Source of the DNA: Laetiporus sulphureus 93-53
Lineage: Eukaryota; Basidiomycota; Agaricomycetes; Polyporales; Laetiporaceae
DNA length: 49,123 nucleotides
Assembly (NCBI RefSeq): GCF_001632365.1
Contig: NW_024468522.1
Coordinates: 5,336 to 54,458 of the forward strand
Direction: 5' to 3'
Shown one piece after another: positions 11,801-24,385 of this stretch. Under the pieces are notes generated by a model. The model was not told where the DNA came from. It worked only from the letters and a program-made list of their open reading frames with translations, and did no database searches. How positions within the stretch are numbered: the stretch's first letter is position 1; every line of letters begins with the position of its first letter. The position numbers and the translations under genes are program-made.

Positions 11801-14800
11801 GATCTGATATCGAATATCTTTGTGTACGTGCAATTTGTCATACACCTGGGGGCCGAGATGTCAATTGCAGATACATCGCTCATAGCGAGCAACTACTAAC
11901 CCCTTTCTCACCACCGCGAAGCCCGATGTCTGAGAATCTAACAAAATCGCATTCGACGGTGCTGTTATGGCACATCAGAATCAAATACTAACTCTTCTGC
12001 ACTCGTGATTGCCTCAAGCTGTATTGAGCATCAGTATTTGCACCAGACATGGACAACAGTATGGACAATGTCTCTGATGGTGGCACGGTTTAGCAGCTTG
12101 AGGATGAGCTTCATCTGGATATGAGTCAGTGATAGTGCTGTCCATTCATTAATAAATCATATGGTTGACTGCTTCACGTAGAACTGAGGAGAGACTCCAT
12201 CAGAAAACAACATGTCAGAAAGCATCACTACTCGTCTTTCTCATGATATTGCCAAACTCCGTGAAACACAACTGACCATCTTCATGCTCAGAATAGGTGA
12301 CTAATCCGGTATCCTGAAGTCTGATGATGCTCCGGGTGACCATGTCATCAATTGTTTGTTGCCACATCTGATTGTTGGCCTTCCCAATTGCATAGCATTC
12401 TGGATTTTTTCATACGCTACAATAAAGGAATGAGTTGCGCAGCCACTCCTTAGCCATATCAAGATCTGTTATCGTCCTGAGTCCCACTTCTAAGTTGATG
12501 TGCTCTGAGAGGTTCAGGTGCAGACAACTCTCCAGAACCATGTTACCTTGCGTCCCTTGCACCAGAGCTTTGTACTTTGCCTCTAAATCAGCATCACACA
12601 TGATGATAGTGATATCTTCCTTGTCTTCGATAATCAATGCATAAGTGGGTCTGCAAAGGATACAATACGACAATGCGCACCAAATTGAGGTCAGCCCTGA
12701 TGAATGCACAGCAGAGTGACATGAAGGTGTTGGAATCACTGGACCATCAAATATGGATAGGCTATGACCACACGCACTGCATGACCCATCATCTGCATGA
12801 TGTCCAGATCTGAGTACTCCTGACAGGTATTGTTCCGGAAGACCTTGACACCCTTGATCATGACCGTATGCGCAGCTATAATGCGAATTATCTGGTTGTT
12901 CAGCATAGGAAAAAAGCAGTCCAAATGACATACGTACGCAGGTTGACGCCGACCGCCAAGGTCTAGTTGCGCGCATCAAATAATCTCGTGAACAGACAAC
13001 ACATGCAACTTCTTGACTTACAGACGTCGAAACAACTACCCTTATTATTTTCTTGATGTATAGTTCTTCAATTGTCTGATGATCATCCATGCTCATGCCC
13101 CCATGGTGAACACCTATCCTGCATACTGCAAGCTCTGCACAAAAGTCACTAAGACAAAATTGGCCAGTCACACTTGTATGCCTCACCTCTCAGCTCCCTA
13201 TTTTCGAACTTTGCCTTGATGCTATGGCAATAAAGATATGTGAGTTGATGTCAAAGCCCGTCAAACGAACAAACCTAGGAGGTTTAAGCCAAGGTAATGT
13301 CTGCTTGTTATGCGAAACATTTTCGTAGTTTTTCAAGATCTGTTTTGTGGTCATCATCACGCCTAACGATGATGAACACATCAGATGAGTGCTGGAAAAT
13401 CTCAGCCCAGAGTCAGCTAACAAACCTGTGCGAGTCGAGCAAAATACCAGCATTGGCTTGTTGGCAGAATGTTGCTGGAGAATGTCATACAAGTGGTAAT
13501 CGAGTGTCCTCTGGAATACAAAGTCGTTCTGTTCTCTCTTCTGCGGTATCTCATACATGAACTTTGATAGCTTGCATGGCCGGTGTTCCTCTCCAAACTA
13601 TCATGATAGCATCCATATCAATAGCGATTCACCACCACGGCACGAATACCCTTGACAAATACATACCTTCTTTATGGTAGCAGAGCCATTGGGAGTTCCA
13701 TTACTGATCCAGCTGGCCACATCCTTGATGTTCAGGACAGTGGCAGACACCACCACAAGACGTACAGAGGATCTACGAATCTTCATACATGAAATAATTA
13801 CTTTCAATGTGCTCCCACGGTGCTCATTTAAAATTTGCACCTGGGAGGTCCAGACGTCAGTCGGTTTCATTTCATCATGACATTGCTTACTTTATCAATG
13901 AGAAAAAGCTGAATTTGTGACAGGATCCGTTGATGATCGCTCCTGCAGATAACATCATTTAATGGGGCTGCATTCTTTGTGCTCACATGCATGCTGACCA
14001 GTTGCGAGTTAAGCTGTCCCACTTTTCACCCTGCAGACACTGGTCATACAATGAGCTGATATTGCAGAACGGAACCTCTGACCGTTGTGACACTGAGTAT
14101 CCAGACAAATATGTCAGTCGCAACATCATAGATAAGCTGCCATGCACGCACATGATAGTAGCATCTCGTGTGCTTCCCCATGCACTCTTTCTGAAGTGCA
14201 CGATATCTCCTGTCAGCTGGCAGCCTGATTCACAGCTGGTCAGCAGAGCACGTGAGGGCACCATATTACAGTGAGAGTGCACTCACAATCCACACCCAAT
14301 GGCTGGAATTTCGTGGTCCAATCTCTGCACTTCTCAGAGCAAAGCACCTGTGTCTGAAAACTGATATTGTGAATACAAGCTCACAGGCGCGACCCTCATC
14401 ATGCATTCGTGTCTTCGCTTACCTTTGTGGGAGCTACGTAGATGCACTTAGACGTCTTTGTATTCCCACCCACCTGCGTAAGCATGCGGATGATCGCGAG
14501 CTCGAAGAGCACTGTTTTCCCACTCCCCGTAGGTGCTGTGGATGGCCCCGATGTGAGACCATAAGATTGGAGCAAATTCAAACGCGCTCACCGCTAATGA
14601 CCTGTGAAAGCGCAAAATGTAATAAGCAACACGGATCAATCCAAAAAAAACCACGCACCATATTTTCGTCTGTATCTATGACCTAATAGCAGGTCTGTGA
14701 TTGGTGGAGTACATTTGTACCCACAAAGGAGAACTCACTTTGTGGAAACAGCTCGACTGGACTGCGTTGAAGATGCCGAACTTGAACAATGACCGATACA

Positions 14801-15607
14801 TGTCAGCTGCAGCGGAGTTCGGCAAGGAAGGCATGTATATGCATCAGACCCTCGGGGACAGGAGACCGATAACTGGCACACTCATGCAATTTTGACACAG
14901 GACACAGTGGAATGCTGTGTGCATCTCACAGATTTGACCCTCTGGCTGGGTCACAATGGTTGTCATGAGGAACCTCATTTGCATGAGGGGCCAATCGATC
15001 ACTTGTAGACAACAAACCGGGGATCATGGGAGGATGGGTATTATGTGCAGATAAAACGCCAGGGGGGACCATTTGGTGAAATGAAAATCTAGGTACTGAA
15101 CCCTGATGTGAACAAAGTATGCCAACATCTATGCTGGAACACTCTTATCTGAGTGTGTTGCAAATGGGCACTGGCTAAGCGTCGGAGGTCCGTAGCTCGA
15201 CGAGCCAGTGAAATGCACATCTGGCTGGAACTGAGGTTCGAATGCTTGATACAGCTCCACATCATCGTATTCAGAGATGTCATCATAGTCTAATAGAGTC
15301 TGGGGACCAGGGTTGCGTGTAAATCTCGGAATGGTGTACTGAGCATTCCGGGATCGAACACCCTCTGGAGAGAATGGGGAAGACAAAGCCTCTTCTGGAG
15401 AGAGGTGAGAAATCATGCATGTGCTGAATGAGATGTGGGGTGCATATAGTCACCGATTTCTTCCATGAGAATGTCTATGTCCTCGAGACCTGCACCGGCA
15501 CTCGCTGAATAAGAAAGCCCAACGTCAGGATTGTCCAGATATTCATTGTAGTCGAGCTCGTCTAGACCGTAGGCATCTGTGACACTTGCAAAGTTCTCTC
15601 GATTCAT
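8860..15607 (-). pseudogene. HFM1: HFM1/MER3 meiotic DNA helicase, decayed
   Basis: HFM1/Mer3 is a superfamily 2 helicase of the ZMM group that promotes interfering meiotic crossovers. Minus-strand blocks in order are the start MNRENFASVTDAYGLDELDY, the Q-motif region ADMYRSLFKFGIFNAVQSS (about 14755-14805), motif I APTGSGKTVLFELAIIRML (about 14520), DIVHFRKSAWGS, GEKWDSLTRNW, motif III VVVSATVLNIKDVASWI, KREQNDFVFQRTLDYHLYDI, IGVHHGGMSMDD, HTVMIKGVKVFRNNTCQEYS, the Sec63-like part, a C-terminal zinc knuckle CNHKCKDKRNCRHVC (about 10140-10190) and an acidic tail. Key residues are lost: motif II DEVH reads DKVQ (across the intron, 13891-13896 and 13835-13840), and motif VI QMMGRAGR reads QMMGHAVR (about 12770-12795). 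Many exons are also shifted. It forms a divergent pair with the RING gene. Confidence 0.9.
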
Positions 15608-16037
15608 TGAGTAGAAAAGTGGGGGAGAAACAAGGAAGAATGATCAGGAATGGATTATGGCGCATCGTCTGCACTGATCATGACACGTCGAGCATGTGAC
15701 GTCAACATATCTGGAGGACCTGGCGCTGACCGTGCCAACTTGGCACCCCACCCAAGTGACAAATTCCAAATAACAAAGGTATTTTCCAAACGACTTTGGC
15801 TGCGAATGTGCACAATTTGCCATTTAAATACTACATTGGCAAACCTTTGCCAAAAATGTAAGACATCAGCTGACATTCGCACGCTGTGCCACCAGCAACA
15901 TTACATAATATTACAAAATTGTATTTATATATATATATTAATGCTAATTAGGGAGCTCGGCATACCTAGGCTGAGCTCTTCTTGCCGCTCCATCATCATC
16001 GCTCCCCGGATACTGGCAAACTCAACAGTCCATAACA
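15608..16037. promoter_or_regulatory. Divergent promoter between HFM1 and the RING gene
   Basis: This 430-bp gap separates the two start codons. It holds the perfect CRE-type octamer TGACGTCA (15697-15704), the palindrome GTGCCAACTTGGCAC (15732-15746) and the palindrome TTGGCAAACCTTTGCCAA (15836-15853). The last two share TTGGC/GCCAA half-sites in opposite arrangement. An AT-rich tract (TATATATATATTAAT) lies near 15926-15940. Co-regulation of the two meiotic genes from this interval is inference. Confidence 0.6.
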
Positions 16038-16915
16038 ATGTCCCATACATCAGTGTCGACCTACGAAATCGACTTCTGGAAATTTGTCAGTTGCTCTCAA
16101 TGCCATTTGCCATTTCCTGCAAAGGCTGGGGCCCCTTCTGTCCCATTTTGGCTTGCAGAATGTGGATATGTAATATGCAATAACCATCTCAGTAAGTGGT
16201 TTTGATTGAATGTATCAACCTCGTGCTGTTGATTGATCGACTTGTTTCTCATAGATGCTGACCAGAGCTGTGCTCAATGTGCGGAGCAGGGCATTCAGTT
16301 GATGCCTTTGCAACGGGATGTATGTTACCACAGATTATGAAATGTTATCCTAAACTCTGTTCATTTTGACCAGATGGAGCTGCCCATGTTGGACTGGTTC
16401 AGATCAGCACCTTCAGCACTGGATAGCATCACCTTTGCCACCAGAGTGAGCTTGTTTACTATAGAACACATCAGATGCCCATAATCAATGATATTTCGAT
16501 AGTTCCAGATGGATACGCTCGCTTCGCTTGTCCAACATTATAAGGAGAAGTCTAGCCATCAAAAATCACTTTTGACACAGCTCATGAAAGAACACAACAA
16601 TCTGAGAAGGTACCACTCATGCATGTTTACTGTTGTTCTTATTTTAGCGTGCACATTTAGGACGGTTGAGGACCTACAGACAGAGAATGAGCAGTTACGA
16701 CATTCTGCTCAATATGAGCATGGGACATCTTCAGATATCAGAAATGACAACGGAAAGCGGCAGATGCTCGACAGCCACCAGTGAGCTCTATCGCATCTAA
16801 TACAGCCTTTGGGTCACTTATCGCAGCAGCCATCCAAATGGAGCTGAAACTCGCTCGAGTCCATTGTCCATCATTGGTCGTTACCGACTCACTCTTCCAC
16901 CGGACCACCAGCAGC

Positions 16916-16920
16916 CTACC
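16916..16920. repeat. Target-site duplication of the gypsy element, left
   Basis: CTACC abuts the 5' LTR. The right copy is CTATC at 25530-25534, one C-to-T difference. Excising the element with one copy restores the RING gene codons Q-P-T-F-G-S-R-R. Confidence 0.85.
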
Positions 16921-17541
16921 TGTCACAGTTTTACCTGACAAAGTCATTATAGGAACAAATGCTATTAAGGAGCATATCATTTTTTATCATTTCTCGTCGC
17001 ACAAGAAGTCACGTGACCTTGGATCTCTCTCAGCATTATCACGTGACACCGAACTCCTCGGCATGGCGTCATATGTCGCAATCACCATGACACCATATTG
17101 CGTGCTCAGGAGGAGCTCCGTCTCCGTGGGTTATTATAAGGCAGCCAATTAGGATAATTGGGACATTTCGTATGATTGTAGCACTGACCAGTAGGATAGC
17201 GTGTGACTCGCTTAGGTAGTACTGTACAGTAGCATAGCAATCATGTATATAAGGACCAGCGAGACAAGGAGGAGACCTCAGTCTTATTCTCCTTCATCCA
17301 CCACTACCATCACAGAGGGGTCTTACCAGACACTCTCAGTGTGCTATACATCCTATTGCATTCTCACTTGTGTGATAGCACCTCTAGCCTCACCAGTAAG
17401 TCTTGCTCTGTGACCAGCTATCAGGCCTCATCAGTGGGCATGTCGTATCGCCACAGCTCGTCGCTGTTGGCTCTTAGCCAGGATGTCCTCAAGGGGACTC
17501 TATATTTGGTTGTCTATCTTTGTCATCGGCGTGCCGTGATA
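16921..17541 (+). repeat. 5' LTR
   Basis: It starts TGTCACAGTTTTACC and ends GCCGTGATA, the terminal CA having become TA. A TATA box (TGTATATAAGG, about 17244) and two CACGTG E-boxes (about 17012 and 17041) are visible. Against the 3' LTR I count about 20 substitutions by eye, almost all transitions, and a 37-bp shortage near 17021. In the 3' LTR the extra sequence sits between AGTCACGTGACCT and AGTCACATGACCT, suggesting deletion between short direct repeats here. Confidence 0.92.
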
Positions 17542-17575
17542 TTAGAATAAGACTGACCTTTTACGCCCCTACCAA

Positions 17576-18822
17576 GTGTCTAACACTGGTAGCTGCACAT
17601 TTTTGCTCAAAGATACATCCGCCCAGGACAGGGCTACTTTTTCCACACCACTTCCTTCATACCATTCCACTTCACCTCTACCACCTAAGCTGCTCTCTTC
17701 CTTCAAAAGGAACAGCGCTGCATCGACCGGTAAAGCGCCTCAAGTGCATAACGGTATCGTACCGCCCAACGGACACTACCACCCTTACCAACGCGATCCC
17801 CGTCGCACTACTCGCCTAACGGCAAGCAACCTACTCTGAGCAAAGCCCAATGACCCTCGCTCAGACCTACAGAAGCTTTGCTCTAAGGTCAGCTCGTGGG
17901 CTGAAGCAATTCCCAAAGACGCATCTGACCCATCCGTCCCCATTTACAAACCTTTTTGGTGGTCTAACGCTGACGCCACTGCCGTCCTCACCTTCGCACT
18001 CTCTCAGGACTATCATCTGCGTGGGATCCACGAAAATCCCAAAGGCACGCTCCCCGAAAACATCGCACTGACTGTACATGCTACTATTCAGCATTACAAG
18101 GTCTTGCAGCAGCCCCATATCGCTGCCAAGTTCACAGAGGAACAGATCCAGTGTCGCGATCGCATTCTACAACATCTAGGAGCACTAAACGAGAGGATTG
18201 GACGAGGTGACAACTTTACATTCGTCGACAGGCGCATCACTATCAAGCTTTGCATGGGATTAGGAAAGATTTCGTTTAGAGGAATCAACAAGGAGCAGGA
18301 GCACGTAGGACGAGACATTGTGAGGTTCGAGAAGGAGTCGTGCTACTGGCCATACTAGGACCAGTAATATTTTTGTACTACCGTATCAGCCGTTTCATGC
18401 CCCGGTATCAAGTCAGTTTTGTATTCAGAAACTACGTGGCCGAACACTACATCACTGACCTTTATCATCATCTAGTGTGCATGGGGTACTTCATCTATCA
18501 ACCCCTACTATCAGAGCGATCCATCCCGCTTTATCATTATCCGGTTGACATCGAACATCGAGTTACCCTGCACACACCTTTTCGACTCATTGAAACAGAC
18601 ATCGAAATAATTGATCCAGTTCACGAGTGGATAGAAAACGCTTACTAGGAACGTCTTGCTCAGTTATATCAAGAAGACGAAGAACTCTTCTGGACAAACT
18701 GGTACAGAGACTTTCCAGAACAAAGACACCCTCGCCCAACAAGGCTCGCAGAAGCCGCGGCACGGAGAAACCGTATCATCGAACTAGCATGCTTACTGGG
18801 AGCCAATAATCAGCCCCAGTAA
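17576..18822 (+). pseudogene. ORF0 of the gypsy element, unknown function
   Basis: An extra reading frame precedes gag. The first part (17576-18357, frame interrupted by TGA 17837-17839) runs from MSNTGSCTFLLKDTSAQDRA through KPFWWSNADATAVLTFALSQ to GRDIVRFEKE. A frameshift near 18330 then leads into VIFLYYRISRFMPRYQVSFV, the block VDIEHRVTLHTPFRLIETDI and an end at TAA 18820-18822. A TAG at 18646-18648 lies within. The reconstructed reading is roughly 400 residues with no motif I recognise. The evenly spread, C-to-T-type lesions suggest it was a real protein of the element. Confidence 0.6.
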
Positions 18823-18885
18823 AAGCTCATCATTTCGAACACACTCTCCGCCGCCTCTTTTCCATTATCTTCAACATCAATTTTC

Positions 18886-20701
18886 ATGTCTCAATATAAC
18901 CTTGGAGGCATGGCGTTCCCCGGAGGACACACCACAAGTGAACCTATGGACCCCTGGAGGAGTAACGCCCCTTCTATGCCATCGGAAGCAGGACCAGCTG
19001 CCCCTGTGAATGAACCCCATACTAGCAGCACACCCAAGGCATCGGGAGTAGTCAGAAACCTGTCACCCACCACCCTGCCAGCATTCTCCACACCTCAGAC
19101 TTGGGAATGGCAGGGAATCCCTTACACAACCATCGAGGAAGCCGCCAATGCCGCTGCACCAAACACCATCTCAAACGACGTTAAGGAATGGGTAATGAAC
19201 ATTGTGCGATCATTCGTCATGAGAGACGGTGTAAGCTCATATGAAGCCTTACGTCAAAAGATGGATGAGCGACATGAGCGCACGGTAGCCTCGTTGGAAG
19301 ATGAAGTACTGGCTCGCATCCACGTCGAAATAATGGCAGTAGAAACGCGAGATCAGCTAAGGACTGCAAGAGCCCAGATCGGCACCCTCTCCGCCGACAA
19401 CGAACGGCTCATCAAGTTGAATACCAGTCTGACAGCCGAAGCCCAAGCAATCCGCAAGGACTTTGAGGATTACAAAGATGAAGTAAAGGGCCAGATGGAC
19501 GCCCTTTACGGCAACATGGTCACCCTGAAGGAGGCTCAGGAAAAGACCACTACCTATATTGTTGGCTTAGAGTCTCGACTCAATAATGCCATTATCAATG
19601 CACCCTCCACAGGTATCCAACCACCGGCCGGTCAATCTAGTCAATTACCTCGCTGAATTAAGCTCCCCGATCCTCCCAAGTATTCGGGAAGGAAGTCGTC
19701 AGAAAATTTTGAAACCTGGTTCACGAACCTGCTCATTTGGCTCAACTATAACCATTTCACGGACGACAAGGACAAAATTTGGCAAGCCAATGCACATCTG
19801 GAAGGTGGAGCAGCTCTATACGTGAAGGAGTACGCAATCAAGCTCGCCTCTGGATAAGACGTTGGCACATGGGCAGAATATACTCGAAAACTAGAAATGG
19901 CATACAAGATGCTTGACCCCAAGTACACGGCACAATCCCTGCTAGATGCACACTGTGCAATTCGCCACAAGACGATGATCGCCTTCGCAGAAAATTTCAG
20001 GGCCTACGCCCCCGAATCAGGATACTCTGACGAAATTCTAATCGTCAAAATCAGGGAACAACGGTCAAGCCACATTCAGACGGTCATGTCAGTAACAGAG
20101 ACTTTGGACCCCTCGAATATTCCAACCACCTGGATGGACTATCTCGAGTTCTGCTTGGAGATTGAAATCAAACATCTCTAACAAACTTCAGGCAACAAGT
20201 CTACTGGACAGACTGCGATGACCAAGGTGACCGTTCCCAAGGACCTAATGCAATGGACACTAGCGCACGAATCGCACATGAATTATCCCCGGAACAGGAT
20301 AGGTGGCTGGCAAACAAACTATGTTTGTTCTGCGAAAAGCACGCCTATGAACGAGGAAAACGGTGCCCCTCGCCCAAGCCAGAATACAAGGGCAAGCGGT
20401 TTCAGACACGATCCGCTCCGAAGCAAGGGCAAGGAAAAGGGAAGGGCAAAACATCGAACGTGCAACAGGTGGAAGAAGAAAGTAGCGCGGGCTCATCAGC
20501 TCAAATTGCGGCACTGTAACAAGCAATTGCTGCACTTCGCGGTATGAGCACAGCGTCGACTACACCACCGTCAAGCAAGGGCAAAGGCAAGGCGAAAAGC
20601 TCAGATGCAGCATCAATGGCATCAGCATCAACGATCAAGGACATCAATGCGAGAATCGTCGAGATAGACGATTTCTCAGAGAATTTTCAGTACGAAGTGT
20701 A
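18886..20701 (+). pseudogene. gag: gag polyprotein of the gypsy element
   Basis: Gag forms the virus-like particle. It starts MSQYNLGGMAFPGGHTTSEP. A long helical, coiled-coil-like stretch follows (about residues 100-240), then the conserved gag block LPDPPKYSGRKSSENFETWF (about 19665-19722), WAEYTRKLEMAYKMLDPKYT and MDYLEFCLEIEI. A degenerate zinc-knuckle region LCLFCEKHAYERGKRC (about 20310-20360) is followed by a Lys/Gly-rich tail, ending at TAG 20699-20701. In-frame stops: TGA 19654, TAA 19855, 20179 and 20517. The knuckle segment lies in a shifted frame. Pol follows in the +1 frame. Confidence 0.82.
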
Positions 20702-23700
20702 GACGAGTCTGGTGTCACACTTCAGGACAATTGTATTAGTACCGTGAGAACGAATGTACCTAGCGATCATATATATATTGCATCCGCGGGTTTTTCTAAA
20801 CATTCGATCGAATTGCCAATAAGATTCGTATCACGGGAAATCCAGACGACGGCACTATTGGATTCTGGAGCATTCTCTTGCTACATCGACCAAAGATTCC
20901 CTGAGAAGCACGGGTTTAAGATGATACCTTTAAACCATGAAATCCGAATCCTCAATGCAGATGCCAGCCTCAACAAGGGTGGTGCAATTACTCATCGTGT
21001 AGTCACAAGCATCTTAATCGGGGGGCGCCGATCAACTGAGAGTTTGCTCGTCACAAACCTTGGACACATGTCGATGATCCTCAGCATGAAGTTCTTACAA
21101 GAACATAACCCCCGAGTTGACTGGAAACATAGAGAGGTCACCTTCTCAAGATGCAGACACATGAGGAAGCAACGAGTCAAAGTATGTGAAGAAGAAGTCA
21201 ACCTTCTATCGCAACCTCGACTCGAAGATGAAGCAATTCTCCCCGACGTACACATGGATGACGGGTGGGATCAGGAAGATAACTTCATCAATTGGATAGA
21301 CTTGCAAGACCAGGATATTCATAACATGGTGCACGACATCCTAGACATAAGCAAGAAGGTAAAGGAGCATTTGGTAGAACAGCCGGCAGAAGAGACACAG
21401 GACAAAGAATATTGGTCCAAGTTCGTCCCTCCAGAATTTCGTCAATTTAGAGATGTGTTCTCAAAGAAGAGCTCGGAAAGAATGCCGATGCATAAGCCCT
21501 ATGACCACGCAATTGATCTTGTCCCAGACGCGGCAACCCCGAGACCGGCAAAAGTATACTCTATGTCTTTACGAGAGAAGAACTCGCTCAACGAATGGAT
21601 TGACGGTGAACAAGCCAAAGGTTACATTGAACCGTCTAAATCCCCTTATGCTGCTCCGGTATTTTTCGTCAAAAAGAAGGATGGCTCTCTTAGACTAGTC
21701 CAAGACTACAGGGCGTTAAACAGTGTCACCAAGAAGAACAAATTCTCACTCCCCTGAATCAACGATCTCATTGATGGACTCTCAAGGGCTAGTATATTTA
21801 CTACACTAGACCTGAGATGGGGGTACAACAATGTACGCCTTCACAAGAGAGATGAGGAAAAAGCAGCGTTCATTACCCATAGAGGGTTATTTGAACCCAC
21901 TGTAATGTACTTCAGATTCTGTAATGCTCCTAGCACTTTCCAGGCCATGATGAACGACATTCTAGGCAATCTCATTCGCACTGGAAAGGTGGCAGTCTAT
22001 ATAGATGACATTATCATCTTTACAGATAACCAGGAGGAACATGACCATCTGACCAAAGAGGTTCTACAATGACTCCGAGACAATGACCTGTTCGTGAAAC
22101 CAGAAAAGTGTCACTTTGTGACCACTTTCATCAAATTTCTCGGACTCATAATCTCAAAAGGGTCGATACAGATGGACTCAGAGAAGGTCGACGGCATGCT
22201 CAAATGGCTGGTGCCCACCAAGGTAAAGCAAGTACAAGCATTCCTTGATCTGGCAAATTTCTATCGACGATTCATCAAGGATTTCAGATCGATGACCCGA
22301 CCCTTGACTCTATTAACACATAAGGACGCACCATGGAAATGGGAAGAACCTCAACAAAAGGCATTTGAGGCCCTCAAGACTGCCTTCACTTCTGCCCTGA
22401 TTTTAGCGCTCCCCAACGCAGTCCGTCCCTTTAGATTAGAAACGGATGCCTCGGACTTTGCCACAGGCACGGTCCTTGAACAGTTGAGAGAAGATGAGCT
22501 CTGGCATCCAGTCGCATATTACTCAAAATCACTTAATGAACATGAGCGAAATTATGAGATCTACGACAAAGAGATGCTAGCCATCATTCGGGCTTTAGAA
22601 GAATATCAGCAGTACTTCGAAGGACACCCTCACCCAGTTAAGATATGGTCGGATCACCTAAATCTTACCTATTTCCGACAAGCTCAGACATTGACTAGGC
22701 GACAAGCTCGATGGTCACTTTACCTTACACGTTTCAATTTCATACTCCATCACCACCCCAGAAAGACGATGATGCATGTCGATCCTCTGTCCAGGAGGCC
22801 AGATCATGAGAAGGGGGTGAGCAATGACAATTCAGGGCAAACTTTGCTTCGACCCGAATATTTTGCCATCCACGCGATCTCAGCCACTCATTCCTCCGAA
22901 GTTGATGATGTAAAACTTCTAGAAAGAGTGAAATCGGCACTACAAGACGACGAAATGACCAAAGGTTACCAGCACCTATTAAAAACTGGCAAGCGAGAGT
23001 TCGAAAAGATCTCCAAGAGTGGAACTTCGAGCATGGATTGCTGCTCAGAAGAGGAAAGGTCTACGTTCCAAAGGACACTAAGCTGTGGAATGAGCTGATC
23101 AAGCTACACCATGACATCTCCACGGTCGGACACCCCGGATGATGGAAGATGCAAGAATTGATTAGCAGGAATTACTGGTGGCCAGGGCTTACCATTGATG
23201 TTAAGAAGTACATCCAAGGCTGCGTAACCTGCCAAAGAAACAAGATGAGCAAGCAGAAGCCTTACAGACTACTTCAACCTAACCCAGTACCAGAAGGGCC
23301 TTGGGAAATGGTTACCTGTGACCTGATTACACAGCTACCGCCAAGCCCAGACCACAGGGGAGAAAAAGAAGACTGTCATTTTGGTAGTCGTTGACAGGTT
23401 CACCAAACATGCACACTTCTACCCAGTAGATGACATGGTGACAGCATCTCAAGTAGCATCAATTTTCTATACTGAAGTATTCAAACTCCACGGAATTCCC
23501 CGGCAGATCATATCCGATAGAGGCACACAGTTCTCAGCCAAACTATTCCAGGAGTTCTGCCAGAAACTTCACATTAAATCCACGATGTCTACAGCTTATC
23601 ACCCTGAAATGGATGGACAGACCGAACGAGTCAATCGGATTCTGGAGCAGTATTTGCGCATGTATTGCAATTACCGACAAACTGATTGGGCCACACTATT

Positions 23701-24382
23701 GCCCACAGCAGAATTCGCATACAACAACCAAGCATCAGAATCGACAGGCCTGTCCCCATTTTTCATTGAGCATGGTCGACACCCCCGAATGGCACCAGAC
23801 GTGCTGGAAGGAATACAACATCCATCCCTGGAACACCTATTCCACGATCGCGATCAAGCACAGGAACAAGCTCGGGCTGCTTTATCGTTAGCAGCAGAAA
23901 AAATGAAATGGTATTTCGACCTTAAAAAGCAGGACATCCCTTTCAAAGTAGGAGATGAAGTGCTTATTTGAGGAAAAGATCTTCACGTCAAAGTCAAAAG
24001 CCAAAAGCTAGCGACTCAAAACTATGGACCATTCAAGATCCTTGAAAAGATCGGAGTCGTATCATTCAAACTGCAACTACCAGCGGACATGAAGATACAT
24101 CCCGTGTTTCACGCTTCTAAGCTTATAATGTTTCATCAAGACTCTATCCCGGGACGCGTACCTCCCCCTAACCCCCCAGTCATCATTGATGGAGAGGAAG
24201 AGTGGGACGTAGAAGACATCCTGGATTCGAGAGTCAGGTATAACAAAACCCAGTATCTCGTGAAATGGTTGGACTACGACCACAGCGATAATACTTGGGA
24301 ACCATTGGAAAACCTCACAAACGTCAAAGACAAAGTAGAGGAATTCCACAAGACACACCCAGACGCTCCAAGAGCAAAGCTG
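20702..24382 (+). pseudogene. pol: pol polyprotein: protease, RT, RNase H, integrase, chromodomain
   Basis: The protease has [14 protein letters not shown] (about 20850-20900). RT includes [68 protein letters not shown] and the catalytic VAVYIDDIIIF (about 21990-22020). RNase H has ETDASD, YDKEMLAII and WSDHLNL. Integrase has a zinc finger (LHHDISTVGHPG, CVTCQRNK), then VVVDRFTKHAHF, ISDRGTQFSAKLFQEFCQK and MDGQTERVNRILEQYL with the D,D,E residues present. The chromodomain reads [20 protein letters not shown] and [20 protein letters not shown] (about 24204-24320) and would target integration to modified histones. Stops at 21755, 22070, 23140 and 23969 and frameshifts near 23005 and 23370 disable it. 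Confidence 0.92.
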
Positions 24383-24385
24383 TGA

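Noticed and set aside
17582..17600. TGGTAGCTGCAC-like primer-binding site
   Set aside because: It lies about 40 bp downstream of the 5' LTR and I cannot match it to a tRNA 3' end with confidence.
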